A stretch of 64,000 nucleotides of DNA. Source: Serratia ureilytica (GTDB taxonomy: Bacteria; Pseudomonadota; Gammaproteobacteria; Enterobacterales; Enterobacteriaceae). Under the pieces are notes generated by a model, which did no database searches, was not told the DNA's origin, and saw only the letters and a program-made list of their open reading frames with translations. Both the position numbers and the translations under genes were made by a program. The stretch spans positions 186,001-250,000 of the forward strand of contig NZ_JABXOF010000007.1 of the NCBI RefSeq assembly GCF_013375155.1, given 5' to 3'. Of this stretch, positions 24,899-34,132 are shown in pieces. Each line of letters opens with the position of its first letter. Position 1 is the stretch's first letter.

Positions 24899-26182
24899 AT
24901 GCAGCAGTTGTTACAGCTTGTCGAGCAGCACAAGGCCGGTATGCCGGTCGGGATTTTTTCCGTCTGTTCCGCCCATCCCTGGGTTCTGGAGGCCGCGCTG
25001 CGGCAGGCTAAAAGCCGCGGCACGCCGGTGTTGGTGGAAGCGACCTCCAACCAGGTCAATCAGTTCGGCGGCTATACCGGCCAAACGGCGGCCCAGTTCC
25101 GCGATGCGCTTTGGCGTCTGGCGGATGAGGTTGGCCTGGCGCGCGAGCGCGTGTGGCTGGGCGGCGATCATCTGGGGCCGAACGCCTGGCAGGATCGCCC
25201 GGCTCAGGAAGCGATGGCGCTGGCGGAAACGTTGATCGACGATTACGTTCGCGCCGGATTTCGCAAAATTCATCTCGATTGTTCCATGTCGTGCGCCGGC
25301 GATCCCTCGCCCCTGGGGGATGCGGCGGTCGCCGAGCGTGCGGCACGCCTGTGCGCGGTGGCGGAACGCGCCTGGGCGCAGAGCGGCGGCGAAGCGCCGG
25401 TCTATGTGATCGGCACCGAGGTGCCGGTGCCGGGCGGCGCGCAGGAGGCATTGGCGGGCCTGCAGGTCACCACGCCGCAGGCGGTGGCGCAAACGCTGGA
25501 AATGCACCGTATCGCCTGGCAAAAAGCCGAGCTGAACGATGCCTGGCAGCGAACCATTGCGCTGGTGGTGCAGCCGGGCGTCGAGTTCGATCACCACAGC
25601 GTCGAACGTTATCAGCCGCAGCGCGCCGACGCATTGAGCCATTTCATCGAACGGCAGCCGGGCATGATCTATGAAGCGCACTCTACGGATTACCAACCGC
25701 CGCAGGCCTATCGCCAGTTGGTGCGCGATCACTTCGCCATCCTGAAGGTGGGGCCGGCGCTGACCTTTGCGCTGCGAGAAGCGCTGTTCGCTCTCGATCG
25801 CATCGAGCGTGAATGGCTGGGGGAACGCCAGTCGTCGCAGCTGCGCGCCACGCTGGAACAGGTGATGCGCGAGCAGCCGCAGCAGTGGAGCCGCTATTAC
25901 CACGGCACGCCGCACCAACAGTATCTCGATCGCCACTACAGCCTGAGCGATCGGGTGCGTTACTACTGGCCGCAGCCGCAGGTGCAGCAGGCGGTCGACG
26001 GCTTGCTGGATAACCTGCGCCGCAACCCGGCGCCGTTGGCGCTGCTCAGCCAGTACCTGCCGGATCAGGCGCGGGCGCTGAACGCCGGCGAATTGAGCGC
26101 CGATCCGCAGGAATGGGTGCTGCATAAAGTGACGCAGGTACTCGACGATTACCACGCCGCCTGTTACCCGGAGGGCCGCTAG
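24899..26182 (+). CDS. agaZ: tagatose-bisphosphate aldolase non-catalytic subunit
   Basis: 427 residues (E. coli AgaZ 426), strongly similar along its length: QHKAGMPVGIFSVCSAHPWVLEAA at the start, EATSNQVNQFGGYTGQ, GGDHLGP, KIHLDCSMSC, YVIGTEVPVPGGA and YYWP near the end. GatZ/KbaZ/AgaZ proteins are needed for activity and stability of the GatY/KbaY/AgaY aldolase that splits tagatose 1,6-bisphosphate. No such catalytic partner is encoded in this window. The paralogue GatZ is the alternative, but agaR and mannose-family PTS genes favour AgaZ. Confidence 0.9.
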   Translation: MQQLLQLVEQHKAGMPVGIFSVCSAHPWVLEAALRQAKSRGTPVLVEATSNQVNQFGGYTGQTAAQFRDALWRLADEVGLARERVWLGGDHLGPNAWQDRPAQEAMALAETLIDDYVRAGFRKIHLDCSMSCAGDPSPLGDAAVAERAARLCAVAERAWAQSGGEAPVYVIGTEVPVPGGAQEALAGLQVTTPQAVAQTLEMHRIAWQKAELNDAWQRTIALVVQPGVEFDHHSVERYQPQRADALSHFIERQPGMIYEAHSTDYQPPQAYRQLVRDHFAILKVGPALTFALREALFALDRIEREWLGERQSSQLRATLEQVMREQPQQWSRYYHGTPHQQYLDRHYSLSDRVRYYWPQPQVQQAVDGLLDNLRRNPAPLALLSQYLPDQARALNAGELSADPQEWVLHKVTQVLDDYHAACYPEGR

Positions 26183-26183
26183 C

Positions 26184-26660
26184 ATGCCGAACATTTTAAT
26201 GACCCGCATCGACAATCGCCTGGTGCACGGCCAGGTAGGCGTGACCTGGACCAATACCCTCGGCGCCAACCTGGTGGTGGTGGCCAACGACGAGGCCGCC
26301 GCCGATCCGGTGCAGCAGAACCTGATGGACATGGTGGTGGCGGAAGGGGTGCAGACCCGTTATTTCACGCTGCAGAAAACCATTGACGTGATCCACAAGG
26401 CGGCGGATCGGCAGAAGATCTTTCTGGTGTGCAAAACGCCGCAGGACGTGTTGACGCTGGTGCGCGGCGGGGTGCCGATCCGTTTCGTCAACGTCGGCAA
26501 TATGCACTTCGCCGAGGGGAAGCGGCAGGTGCACAAAACGGTGTCGCTGGACGACGGCGACGTGGCCGCGTTCCGCGCGCTGGCGGAACTGGGCGTGGAG
26601 TGCGAAGTGCGACGGGTGCCGGATGAAGCGGGTGAGGCGATCGGCAAACTGCTCTTTTGA
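26184..26660 (+). CDS. agaV: N-acetylgalactosamine PTS enzyme IIB
   Basis: 158 residues of the mannose/sorbose-family IIB domain. Phosphorylated His15 lies in TRIDNRLVHGQVG. It accepts phosphate from IIA (28348) and passes it to the sugar during uptake through IIC/IID. Starts one base after the agaZ stop. Length matches AgaV (157). Sugar specificity is inferred from AgaR/AgaZ context. Confidence 0.88.
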   Translation: MPNILMTRIDNRLVHGQVGVTWTNTLGANLVVVANDEAAADPVQQNLMDMVVAEGVQTRYFTLQKTIDVIHKAADRQKIFLVCKTPQDVLTLVRGGVPIRFVNVGNMHFAEGKRQVHKTVSLDDGDVAAFRALAELGVECEVRRVPDEAGEAIGKLLF

Positions 26661-26674
26661 GCCAGGGGGAAAGC

Positions 26675-27454
26675 ATGTTGACGGATGCGTTATTGATTGC
26701 GCTGTTGGCCGGGCTGGCGGGGGTTGACCTGTTCGACGGTCTGACCCACTTCCACCGGCCGGTAGTGATGGGGCCGCTGGTGGGGCTGATTTTGGGCGAT
26801 GTCTATACCGGGTTGCTGGTGGGTGGCACGCTGGAGCTTGTGTGGATGGGGATGGTGCCGTTGGCGGGAGCCCAACCGCCTAACGTGGTGATCGGCGGGG
26901 TGATCGGCACCGCATTCGCCATTCTGACCAAAGCCGATCCTAAAGTGGCGATCGGCGTGGCGGTGCCGTTCTCGATCGCGGTGCAGGGCTGCATCACGCT
27001 GCTGTTTACGTTGTTCTCGCCGATGATGCACCGCTGCGATCGCATGGTGAAAGCGCTGAACTGGCGCGGCATTGAACGGGTGAATTATCTCGGCATCGGC
27101 ATTCTGTTCATCTTCTATTTCGTGGTGGCGTTCCTGCCGATTTACTTCGGCGCCGATGCGGCCAGCGCCATGGTGCAGAAAGCGCCGGGCTGGCTGCTGG
27201 ACGGGCTGGCGGTGGCGGGCGGCATGATGCCGGCGATCGGTTTCTCGCTGCTGATGAAAGTGATGATGAAAAAAACCTACGTGGCCTATTTTATCCTCGG
27301 TTTCATCTCGGTCACGTTTCTCAAACTGCCGATCCTGGCGGTGGCGCTGGGCGCCCTGGCGATCGCTTTGATTGATTTCTTCAACACGCAACGCGGCGCG
27401 GCAGAGGCGACGGCCCGGCCCGCTCCGCAGGAGGACGCCGAAGATGGCATTTAA
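26675..27454 (+). CDS. agaW: N-acetylgalactosamine PTS enzyme IIC
   Basis: 259 residues, very hydrophobic, mannose-family IIC permease with the GGTLELVWMGMVPLAGAQPPNVV block. With IID it forms the membrane channel that takes up the sugar while IIB phosphorylates it. ATG 26675 follows AGGGGGAA; an upstream in-frame start at 26657 is less likely. Overlaps the IID gene by 11 bases. Confidence 0.87.
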   Translation: MLTDALLIALLAGLAGVDLFDGLTHFHRPVVMGPLVGLILGDVYTGLLVGGTLELVWMGMVPLAGAQPPNVVIGGVIGTAFAILTKADPKVAIGVAVPFSIAVQGCITLLFTLFSPMMHRCDRMVKALNWRGIERVNYLGIGILFIFYFVVAFLPIYFGADAASAMVQKAPGWLLDGLAVAGGMMPAIGFSLLMKVMMKKTYVAYFILGFISVTFLKLPILAVALGALAIALIDFFNTQRGAAEATARPAPQEDAEDGI

Positions 27455-28337
27455 CGATTCCGACGATCTGCTGGCGCAAAAGGCCGAGCAGCGTATGGCG
27501 CAGGCGCTGGCCACCAGCCAGGTGGAGCAGGACGACTATCTGGACAGCCGGCCCGCCGAAGCGCTGACGCGCGGCGACATCAACCGCATGGCCTGGCGTT
27601 CGCTGCTGCTGCAGGCGTCGTTCAACTACGAGCGCATGCAGGCGGGCGGCTGGCTGTATCAGCTGATCCCCGCGCTGCGTAAGATCCACCGCAACCCGCA
27701 GGATCTGGCCAACTCGATGAAGATGCACATGGAATTTATCAACGTGCACCCGTTCGACGTCACCTTCCTGTCCGGCCTGGTGCTGGCGATGGAGCAGAAC
27801 AAGGAAAAGATCTCCACCATTCGCGCGGTGAAAGTGGCGCTGATGGGGCCGCTCGGAGGTATCGGCGATGCGCTGTTTTGGCTGACGCTGTTGCCGATCT
27901 GCGCCGGCATAGGCGCTTCGCTGGCATTGGAGGGCAGCCTGTTCGGGCCGATCGTCTTCCTGCTGCTGTTCAACCTGTTCCACTTCGGCCTGCGTTTTGG
28001 GCTGGCGCACTACGGCTATCAGGCCGGCACCAGCGCGCTGGCGCTGCTGAAGACCCATACCCGGCGCATTTCTCACGCCGCTTCCATTGTCGGCATGACG
28101 GTGATCGGCGCGCTGGTGGCCTCGTACGTGCACCTGTCCACGCCGCTGGTGATGCATGCCGGCAAGGCCAGCGTGGCGCTGCAGACCGACGTGCTGGACA
28201 AGTTGATGCCCAACTTGCTGCCGCTGTGCTTCACGCTGCTCATTTTCTTCCTGATGAAGCGCGGATTCTCGCCGGTGAAGCTGATTGGCGTCACGGTAGC
28301 GATCGGCGTGGCGGGCAAATTTATCGGCATTTTATGA
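27444..28337 (+). CDS. agaE: N-acetylgalactosamine PTS enzyme IID
   Basis: 297 residues, mannose-family IID component: soluble N-terminal third (LTRGDINRMAWRSLLLQASFNYERMQ is the family start), then AL(M)GPLGGIGDALFW and several C-terminal helices. Partner of IIC in the permease. ATG 27444 is within the last codons of the IIC gene, with GGAGGA upstream. Confidence 0.88.
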   Translation: MAFNDSDDLLAQKAEQRMAQALATSQVEQDDYLDSRPAEALTRGDINRMAWRSLLLQASFNYERMQAGGWLYQLIPALRKIHRNPQDLANSMKMHMEFINVHPFDVTFLSGLVLAMEQNKEKISTIRAVKVALMGPLGGIGDALFWLTLLPICAGIGASLALEGSLFGPIVFLLLFNLFHFGLRFGLAHYGYQAGTSALALLKTHTRRISHAASIVGMTVIGALVASYVHLSTPLVMHAGKASVALQTDVLDKLMPNLLPLCFTLLIFFLMKRGFSPVKLIGVTVAIGVAGKFIGIL

Positions 28338-28347
28338 GGAGCGGGAT

Positions 28348-28782
28348 ATGCCAGGCATTGTGATTACCGGCCACGGCGGCTTTGCCTCCGGGCTGCTGCA
28401 GGCGGTGGAACAGGTGGTGGGGCCGCAGCGACATTGCGCGGCGGTCGATTTCCCCGAACAGATGAGCACCGCGCAGCTCAGGGATGCCTTACGCTCGGCG
28501 CTGGTCGCGGTGGCGCAGCCGGACGGCGTGGTGTTCCTGACCGACATGCTCGGCGGTTCGCCTTTTCGCAGCGCCTGTGAACTGGCGGATGCGCGGGGTG
28601 ATTGCGAAGTGCTGACCGGCGTCAACATGCAGCTGGCGGCGGAAATGATGCTGGAACGTGACGGACTGAGCCTGGATGAATTTCGCGAGGTGGCGCTGGC
28701 GTGCGGTAAACGCGGCCTGACCAGCCTGTGGCATGAACGCCGCCGCGTGAAGTGCGAAGACGCGCAGGCCGACGGCATCTGA
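28348..28782 (+). CDS. agaF: N-acetylgalactosamine PTS enzyme IIA
   Basis: 144 residues (E. coli AgaF 144), mannose-family IIA domain with phospho-acceptor His9 (VITGHGGFA) and the LTDMLGGSPF motif. Receives phosphate from HPr. In E. coli C the next genes would be agaA, agaS and agaY; here the operon ends with a hairpin. Confidence 0.88.
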   Translation: MPGIVITGHGGFASGLLQAVEQVVGPQRHCAAVDFPEQMSTAQLRDALRSALVAVAQPDGVVFLTDMLGGSPFRSACELADARGDCEVLTGVNMQLAAEMMLERDGLSLDEFREVALACGKRGLTSLWHERRRVKCEDAQADGI

Positions 28783-28789
28783 ACGAAAA

Positions 28790-28809
28790 CCGGGCGCGGG
28801 CGCGCCCGG
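28790..28809. terminator. hairpin between agaF and yddA
   Basis: Stem CCGGGCGC (28790-28797) / GCGCCCGG (28802-28809) with loop GGGC, between convergent genes; no T-run on either side. Confidence 0.55.
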
Positions 28810-28818
28810 CTCCGTGAG

Positions 28819-30546
28819 TTAGGCCGGCAACGGGCTCAGCGCCAGACGCGCCGGTTGGTCTGCGCCGCGGCTGAAGCGCCAGCAGGTCTGGTGGTATTTC
28901 GCCACGCTGTTGCGGTGCGCCACGCTGACCAGCGTCACGTCCGGCAGTTCATCCACCAGCAGGCAGTACATCAGTTGCTCGGTTTCGTCGTCCAGTGCGC
29001 TGGTGGCCTCGTCGAGGAACAGGATGCTCGGGCGAATCAACAGGGCGCGGGCGAAGGCTAGCCGCTGTTGCTCGCCCGGCGACAGGCGATGGCTCCAGTT
29101 GGCGGAGGTGTCCAGCCAGCGCTGCAGGTGCTTCAGGCGGCAGTTTTCCAGCACCCGCATCAGCTGCGCGTCGCTGTATTCCGACGCCAGGCTCGGGTAG
29201 CTCAGCGCTTCGCGCAGCGTGCCGATCGGAATGTAGCTGCGCTGCGGCAGGAACAGCATGTTGGCGTTGCCCTCTACCCCGATGGCGCCCGCGCCGTAAG
29301 GCCAGATACCGGCGATGGCGCGCAGCAGCGTCGACTTGCCGCAGCCGGAAGGCCCGACGATCAGCAGGCGATCGCCGCGTTGCAGCGTCATCTCGGCGCC
29401 GGTCAGCAGCGGCTGGCCGTCGGGCAAGTGCAGGCTGAGGTTGTCTAGCGTTAACGGATGGGCGGTCTCCTCCCGCAGTTGAATGCCGCGCGGCTGATGG
29501 TGAACCTGATCGACGGCGGCGTTGAAGCCGGCCAGACGGTTAACGCAGGCTTTCCAGGTCGCCAAATCGTTAAACGCGTCGATAAACCACGACAGCGCGC
29601 CCTGCACCTGGCCGAAGGCCGAGGCGATCTGCATCAGGCCGCCCATCTGGATGGCGCCGGAGAAGTAGCGCGGCGCCGCCACCAGCAGGGGAAACACGAT
29701 GGCGAACTGGCCGTAGAAGTTGGTGGCGATGTTGAGCCGCCGGGTGATGCGCATGATCGCCCACCAGTTGCTGCGAATGGTGTCGAAACGGTCACCCAAC
29801 TGCTGCGCCTCGCGCGGTTCGCCGTGGTACAGTGCAATGGCGTCGTTGTTTTCGCGGATGCGGATCAGGCCGAAACGGAAGTTCGCCTCATACCGCTCCT
29901 GGTTAAAGCCCAGCATGACCAGCGGTTTGCCGACCCACCAGATCAGCAGCGATCCCAACACCGCATACAGCAGCGCGAACCACACCATATAGCCGGGCAA
30001 GGTGATGGCGTGTTGCCCGAGCGCGAAGGTCATCGGCCCGCTGACATGCCATAAAATGTCGATAAAGGAAAACAGCGTCACCAGGCTGGAGAGCAGCCCG
30101 AGCGACAGCGACAGGGTATATTGGGTCAGCACGTTGAGATCTTCAGCGATACGCTGATCGGGGTTATCGACGATCTGCTGCTGCTCGGTGTGGTAATACG
30201 CCTGGTGCGCCAGCCATTTTCCCATGAACCTTTCCGTCATCCAGCGCCGCCAGCGCATCTGCAGCCCCTGAGTCAGGTAGATCTTGTAGACCGCCAGCAC
30301 GATGAAGATCAGCGCCAGATAGGTAAAGCGCCACAGCTGCGCCTTGAATACCGGGTAGTTTTTGTTCTGCAGCGCGTCGTAGAACACCTGGTTCCACTGG
30401 TTGATCTGCACGCTGATATAGACCAGGCCGAGCGACAGGACGACGATGGCGATCAGCATCATCCAGGCGCGCCATCGTTCCTCCGACACCCAAAAGGGTT
30501 TGATCAACTGCCAAATGGCGTGTTTCTGCAAGGGGGTTGCGTTCAT
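28819..30546 (-). CDS. yddA: YddA-type ABC transporter (SbmA/BacA-like membrane domain)
   Basis: 575 residues (E. coli YddA 561). N-terminal membrane domain of the SbmA/BacA family (INQWNQVFYDALQNKNYPVF, RWRRWMTERFMGKWL) fused to an ABC ATPase with Walker A GPSGCGKST, signature LSPGEQQR and Walker B ILFLDEATSALD. Relatives move peptides or very-long-chain fatty acids; the substrate of YddA itself is not settled. Stands alone, convergent with agaF. Confidence 0.87.
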   Translation of the reverse strand: MNATPLQKHAIWQLIKPFWVSEERWRAWMMLIAIVVLSLGLVYISVQINQWNQVFYDALQNKNYPVFKAQLWRFTYLALIFIVLAVYKIYLTQGLQMRWRRWMTERFMGKWLAHQAYYHTEQQQIVDNPDQRIAEDLNVLTQYTLSLSLGLLSSLVTLFSFIDILWHVSGPMTFALGQHAITLPGYMVWFALLYAVLGSLLIWWVGKPLVMLGFNQERYEANFRFGLIRIRENNDAIALYHGEPREAQQLGDRFDTIRSNWWAIMRITRRLNIATNFYGQFAIVFPLLVAAPRYFSGAIQMGGLMQIASAFGQVQGALSWFIDAFNDLATWKACVNRLAGFNAAVDQVHHQPRGIQLREETAHPLTLDNLSLHLPDGQPLLTGAEMTLQRGDRLLIVGPSGCGKSTLLRAIAGIWPYGAGAIGVEGNANMLFLPQRSYIPIGTLREALSYPSLASEYSDAQLMRVLENCRLKHLQRWLDTSANWSHRLSPGEQQRLAFARALLIRPSILFLDEATSALDDETEQLMYCLLVDELPDVTLVSVAHRNSVAKYHQTCWRFSRGADQPARLALSPLPA

Positions 30547-30751
30547 AACGGCTCGATAATTGCGGTATTTTGTTCAGCATGGGCTGCGGGCCGGTAACAA
30601 ACAAACCGCGACTGTAAGCAGTTTTGACTCCGCTAACCGTTTGAAATAAGGCGGCTGAATCGCCGTCGGCGCGCAGGTGAGCGCAATTGCGGCATACACT
30701 CCGGCGCCGGGCGGTTATACTGGCGCCGAATTTTTGCAGAAAGGATAAACG

Positions 30752-31459
30752 ATGAAGGCTTGGTTTCCCCTGTTGCTGACCTGCGGCGTCTTCGCCAGCG
30801 CCCGGGCCTGGGCGCACATTGACGAGCCGGACATCGCCGCCGACTGCCAAAAGGTGGCGAGCTACGCCGAACTGGGAAAAAAGGCCTATCAGCGCCAGGA
30901 TTACGCCAAAGCCGCCGACATCTTTCGCGATCAGGCGGCCTGGAGCGAGTTTTGCGGTCTGAGCGAGCAGGCTGTCGCCACGGCTTACAACAACGTGGCG
31001 CTGTCGCTGATGCACGCCGGTGAATTGCTCAAGGCGCAGGCCTATCTGGCGCTGGCGCCGCACGATGACAAATCGCAGCACAACATGAGTCTGTTGCGCC
31101 AACGCCTGGCGCAGCGGCCGCAGCCGCAGGGGCCGGGCGGCGTGTACTGGCAATACGCCGGGCGCGGGGTGTGGAGCGAAGTGGTGGTGAAGCCGCAGGG
31201 CGAGCGCTGGCTGATCGATTTTTCCGGCTACGCCATGCCGCAGATGGGGCTGTATTACGGCCCGAACATGGGCGACTTCACCGCCGAGCTGCCCATTGAG
31301 CACGGCAAGGCCGTCTACCATCAACATGACTCGGAAAGCGCGCAGGTCTGCGACGTGACGATGGCGTTTGGCGAGCAAGCGCTGGAGATGCATACGCGGG
31401 GGGATTGCGGGTTCGGCCACAATGTGCGGGCGGAAGGGCGGTTCGTACGGGTCGAATGA
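30752..31459 (+). CDS. secreted hypothetical protein with TPR-like half
   Basis: 235 residues. Signal peptide cleaved near AWA (residue 22). Residues about 30-115 look like two tetratricopeptide-type helical pairs (ELGKKAYQRQDYAKAADIFRDQ and AYNNVALSLMHAGELLKAQAYL). The C-terminal half (about 130-235) is beta-rich with repeated Gly/Tyr and four cysteines overall in the mature protein. I do not recognise the family. Its own promoter is likely; AAAGGAT lies before the ATG. Neighbours give no clear functional hint. Confidence 0.75.
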   Translation: MKAWFPLLLTCGVFASARAWAHIDEPDIAADCQKVASYAELGKKAYQRQDYAKAADIFRDQAAWSEFCGLSEQAVATAYNNVALSLMHAGELLKAQAYLALAPHDDKSQHNMSLLRQRLAQRPQPQGPGGVYWQYAGRGVWSEVVVKPQGERWLIDFSGYAMPQMGLYYGPNMGDFTAELPIEHGKAVYHQHDSESAQVCDVTMAFGEQALEMHTRGDCGFGHNVRAEGRFVRVE

Positions 31460-31487
31460 CCCGCCCCGGTGGCCGGGGCGAGAAGGG

Positions 31488-32135
31488 TTACGCCAGCGCG
31501 GCGGCGCCCAACAGATTCTTCCAGGCTTCCACATTGCCCAGATAATTGCCGGCCGGCAGCAGATGCAGCTGGCCCTCGCTATCCTGCAGCGCAAAGGTCG
31601 GGAAGCCCTGGCCCTGCACTTTGGCCAGCAGCGCCCGGCTTTCCGCGATGTGTTGCGCGGTCGGCGCACCGCTGTTGAAGCGCATTTCGGCGATAAACGC
31701 CGCCGAAGGCAACCCCAGCTCTTTCGCCAACGCTTCCAGCACCGGCGTGTCGGCGATGCGTCGCCCTTCCTGATAGTGCGCCTGCTGAATGCGGTGCAGC
31801 ATGTCCAGCCCGCGTCCCGCCAGTTTTTCCGCCGCCAGGATAGCCGTGATCGGCGGCTCGGAATCCATCACCGCCGTGGTGTCGCGCAGCAGGCCGTTGA
31901 AATAGGCTTCGCCGAAAGGCTGGCCCGTCATCTCGGCGATGCGCTTGTCGTGCGGAATGACGTAGTTGCGCCATTCGTCGGTGATCTGACGGCGGTTGTT
32001 GCCGGTCATCATGCCGCCGGCGTGCGGCACGACCTTCAGCCCGGGGAGGCTCTGAGCCGCTTTTACCAGCGGTGCGGCGCCGTAGCACCAACCGCACAGC
32101 GGATCGAAAATGTAATGCAGAGTGGTTTCGGTCAT
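31488..32135 (-). CDS. FrnE-like DsbA-family oxidoreductase
   Basis: 215 residues, no signal peptide, so cytoplasmic. Thioredoxin-fold start MTETTLHYIFDPLCGWCYGAAP with active site Cys-Gly-Trp-Cys; a helical insertion; then GFPTFALQ with the cis-proline. Such DsbA-like/FrnE proteins act as thiol-disulfide or glutathione-linked oxidoreductases. ATG 32135 is chosen over an upstream start because AGGAG lies 6 bases before it. It follows the metallo-hydrolase gene in the same direction, about 70 bases away, and the two may be co-transcribed. Confidence 0.83.
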   Translation of the reverse strand: MTETTLHYIFDPLCGWCYGAAPLVKAAQSLPGLKVVPHAGGMMTGNNRRQITDEWRNYVIPHDKRIAEMTGQPFGEAYFNGLLRDTTAVMDSEPPITAILAAEKLAGRGLDMLHRIQQAHYQEGRRIADTPVLEALAKELGLPSAAFIAEMRFNSGAPTAQHIAESRALLAKVQGQGFPTFALQDSEGQLHLLPAGNYLGNVEAWKNLLGAAALA

Positions 32136-32203
32136 TTTTACTCCTCGCTTGGCGCGCGGCAAGCCGCCGCGGCGCCAGGGCTGGTTCAATCACGCTCGGG
32201 CGC

Positions 32204-33088
32204 TTATTGCGGCCACTTCATCTCGCCTTTCAGCACTTTCGCGCTCAGTTCCAGGCTCGATTCGTCTTTCAGCGTCGGGTAGTGCTTTTTCATCGCTTCA
32301 ATCAGCGCGGCGGAATCCTTGGCTTTCGGCAGTTCGGCTTCCAGCGTGGTCAGGTATTTTTGGGTAAAGTGCACCGATGCCAGCGTCTGTGCGGCACCCG
32401 GCAGGAAGTGGCCCGGCACGACGACCTGCGGCTTCAGCGCTTCGATGTTTTTCAGCGTCTGCTGCCAGTGCTGGCGTGATTCTACGCTCTGGTTATCGGC
32501 GATCCACGGATGGATATTGTCACCGGCGACCGCCACGCCGCCCACGACCGCTTTCAGCACCGGGATCCACACGAAGGTGCGATCGGGAGTCGGGCCGTTC
32601 AGGCCTTTCACTTCCACTTTTTGACCGTCGATGGTGAAGCTGTCGCCCTGCAGCGGCTGCGGCACGATCACGGTTTTCGGCGCGTTGTCTTTCAGGATTG
32701 GGCCCCAGTAGGCGATTTTGCCGTCTTTGGTGGCGTTAATGTCCTTGATGGTGCCAGGCGAAGCGATGATTTTCGCCTCCGGGAAAGCGGCCTTAATCAC
32801 GTCCAGACCGAAATAGAAATCCGGATCTGAGTGGCTGATGTAGACGGTGGTCAGTTTCTTGCCGGTCGCCTTGATCTTTTTCACCAGCTCTTCGGCATCG
32901 TTGCGCTGGAACTGTGCGTCGATCAGCGCCACTTCGTGTTTGCCGCTGACGATTTCGGAAGACACCGGGAACACGCTTTTCTCGCCCGGGTTATACACTT
33001 CCATGGTCAGGGTATCGGCAGCGGTGGCGTAGGTGCTCAGGGTGGCGACGCCGGTGAAGGCCAGAGTTAACAGTGATTTCTTAAACAT
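32204..33088 (-). CDS. secreted metallo-beta-lactamase-fold protein with altered metal motif
   Basis: 294 residues, signal peptide ending ATAA (residue 24), then a metallo-beta-lactamase fold (about 30-240). The metal motif, normally HxHxDH, reads His86-Ser-Asp88-Pro-Asp90-Phe91, so two histidines are replaced (Asp and Phe). Later ligands look present (VAGDN, VVPGHFLPG). It may bind one metal or metals in a changed way; activity cannot be predicted. A LysR-family regulator is encoded divergently 108 bases upstream and probably controls it. Confidence 0.8.
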   Translation of the reverse strand: MFKKSLLTLAFTGVATLSTYATAADTLTMEVYNPGEKSVFPVSSEIVSGKHEVALIDAQFQRNDAEELVKKIKATGKKLTTVYISHSDPDFYFGLDVIKAAFPEAKIIASPGTIKDINATKDGKIAYWGPILKDNAPKTVIVPQPLQGDSFTIDGQKVEVKGLNGPTPDRTFVWIPVLKAVVGGVAVAGDNIHPWIADNQSVESRQHWQQTLKNIEALKPQVVVPGHFLPGAAQTLASVHFTQKYLTTLEAELPKAKDSAALIEAMKKHYPTLKDESSLELSAKVLKGEMKWPQ

Positions 33089-33196
33089 GGGCAGAGGTCC
33101 TTAGGTATCGGTTAATGTTGTAATGATGTTAGGTTGCATAAAGCGATAGAAAAACCGGATAATAAGCAATTATTCGTTGCATAAATCGGACTAATC

Positions 33197-34105
33197 ATGG
33201 ATCGCATTACCGCCGCTGAGGTTTTTGTCACCATCGTCGATCGCGGCAGCATGATCGCCGCTGCGGAAACGCTGGAGATGTCGCGCGCGATGGTCACTCG
33301 CTACCTGGCCCAGATGGAGCAATGGGCCGGGGCGCGTTTACTGCACCGCACTACCCGTAAGCTTAGTCTGACCGACGCCGGTGAGCGTACTTTGGAGCGC
33401 TGCCGACAAATGTTGGCGCTGGCGGGGGAAATCGATCTGGTGGAGGAAGGGCAGAGCGACGAACTGCGCGGCCTGCTGCGCATCACCTGTTCGCAATCGC
33501 TCGGACAAACGGCGCTGGTGGGGGCCGTCGCCCAGTATCTGAAGCGTCATCCGCAGGTGGCGGTCGATCTGCAGATGAACAACCGGGCGGTGAACCTGGT
33601 GGAAGAGCGCATCGATCTGGCGCTGCGCATCACCAATGAGCTGGATCCCAACCTGATCGCCCGGCCGCTGTCCACCTGCGCGTCGGTGGTGTGCGCCGCG
33701 CCGGCGTATCTGGCGGCGCACGGCACGCCGCGCCAGCCGCAGGATCTGGCGTTACACAACTGCCTGACTTATTCCTATTTCGGCAAAAGCCTGTGGCATT
33801 TCGACGCTCAGGGGGTGAAATCGGCGGTGGCGGTCAGCGGCAACCTGAGCGCCAACGAATCGGTGGTGCTGATGGCCGGTACGGTGCAGGGGGCGGGCAT
33901 TTCCCTGCAGCCCTACTATTCGGCGGCGCCGCTGTTGGCCAGCGGCGAACTGGTGGAGCTGCTGCCGGGTTACCGGCCGCAATCGATGGGTATCTACGGC
34001 ATCTACACCTCACGCCGACAAATGCCCGCCACCTTGCGCACCATGCTGGACTTTCTGGTGGAATGGTTCGCCAGCGATCCGCAGTGGCAGGCGACGCTGC
34101 GCTAA
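33197..34105 (+). CDS. LysR-family regulator
   Basis: 302 residues. N-terminal winged helix (about 1-60; MDRITAAEVFVTIVDRGSMIAAAETLEMSRAMVTRYLAQME) and periplasmic-binding-like effector domain (about 90-295). Subgroup resembles the DsdC/PcaQ-unrelated regulators with LHRTTRKLSLT. Transcribed away from the metallo-hydrolase gene, the usual arrangement for LysR control of the neighbour. Effector unknown. Confidence 0.85.
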   Translation: MDRITAAEVFVTIVDRGSMIAAAETLEMSRAMVTRYLAQMEQWAGARLLHRTTRKLSLTDAGERTLERCRQMLALAGEIDLVEEGQSDELRGLLRITCSQSLGQTALVGAVAQYLKRHPQVAVDLQMNNRAVNLVEERIDLALRITNELDPNLIARPLSTCASVVCAAPAYLAAHGTPRQPQDLALHNCLTYSYFGKSLWHFDAQGVKSAVAVSGNLSANESVVLMAGTVQGAGISLQPYYSAAPLLASGELVELLPGYRPQSMGIYGIYTSRRQMPATLRTMLDFLVEWFASDPQWQATLR

Positions 34106-34132
34106 GGCCGCGGCAACATTCCCACGCCGTTT

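Noticed and set aside
24911-26332. 473-codon minus-strand frame opposite agaZ
   Set aside because: Shadow of agaZ, which matches E. coli AgaZ along its whole length.
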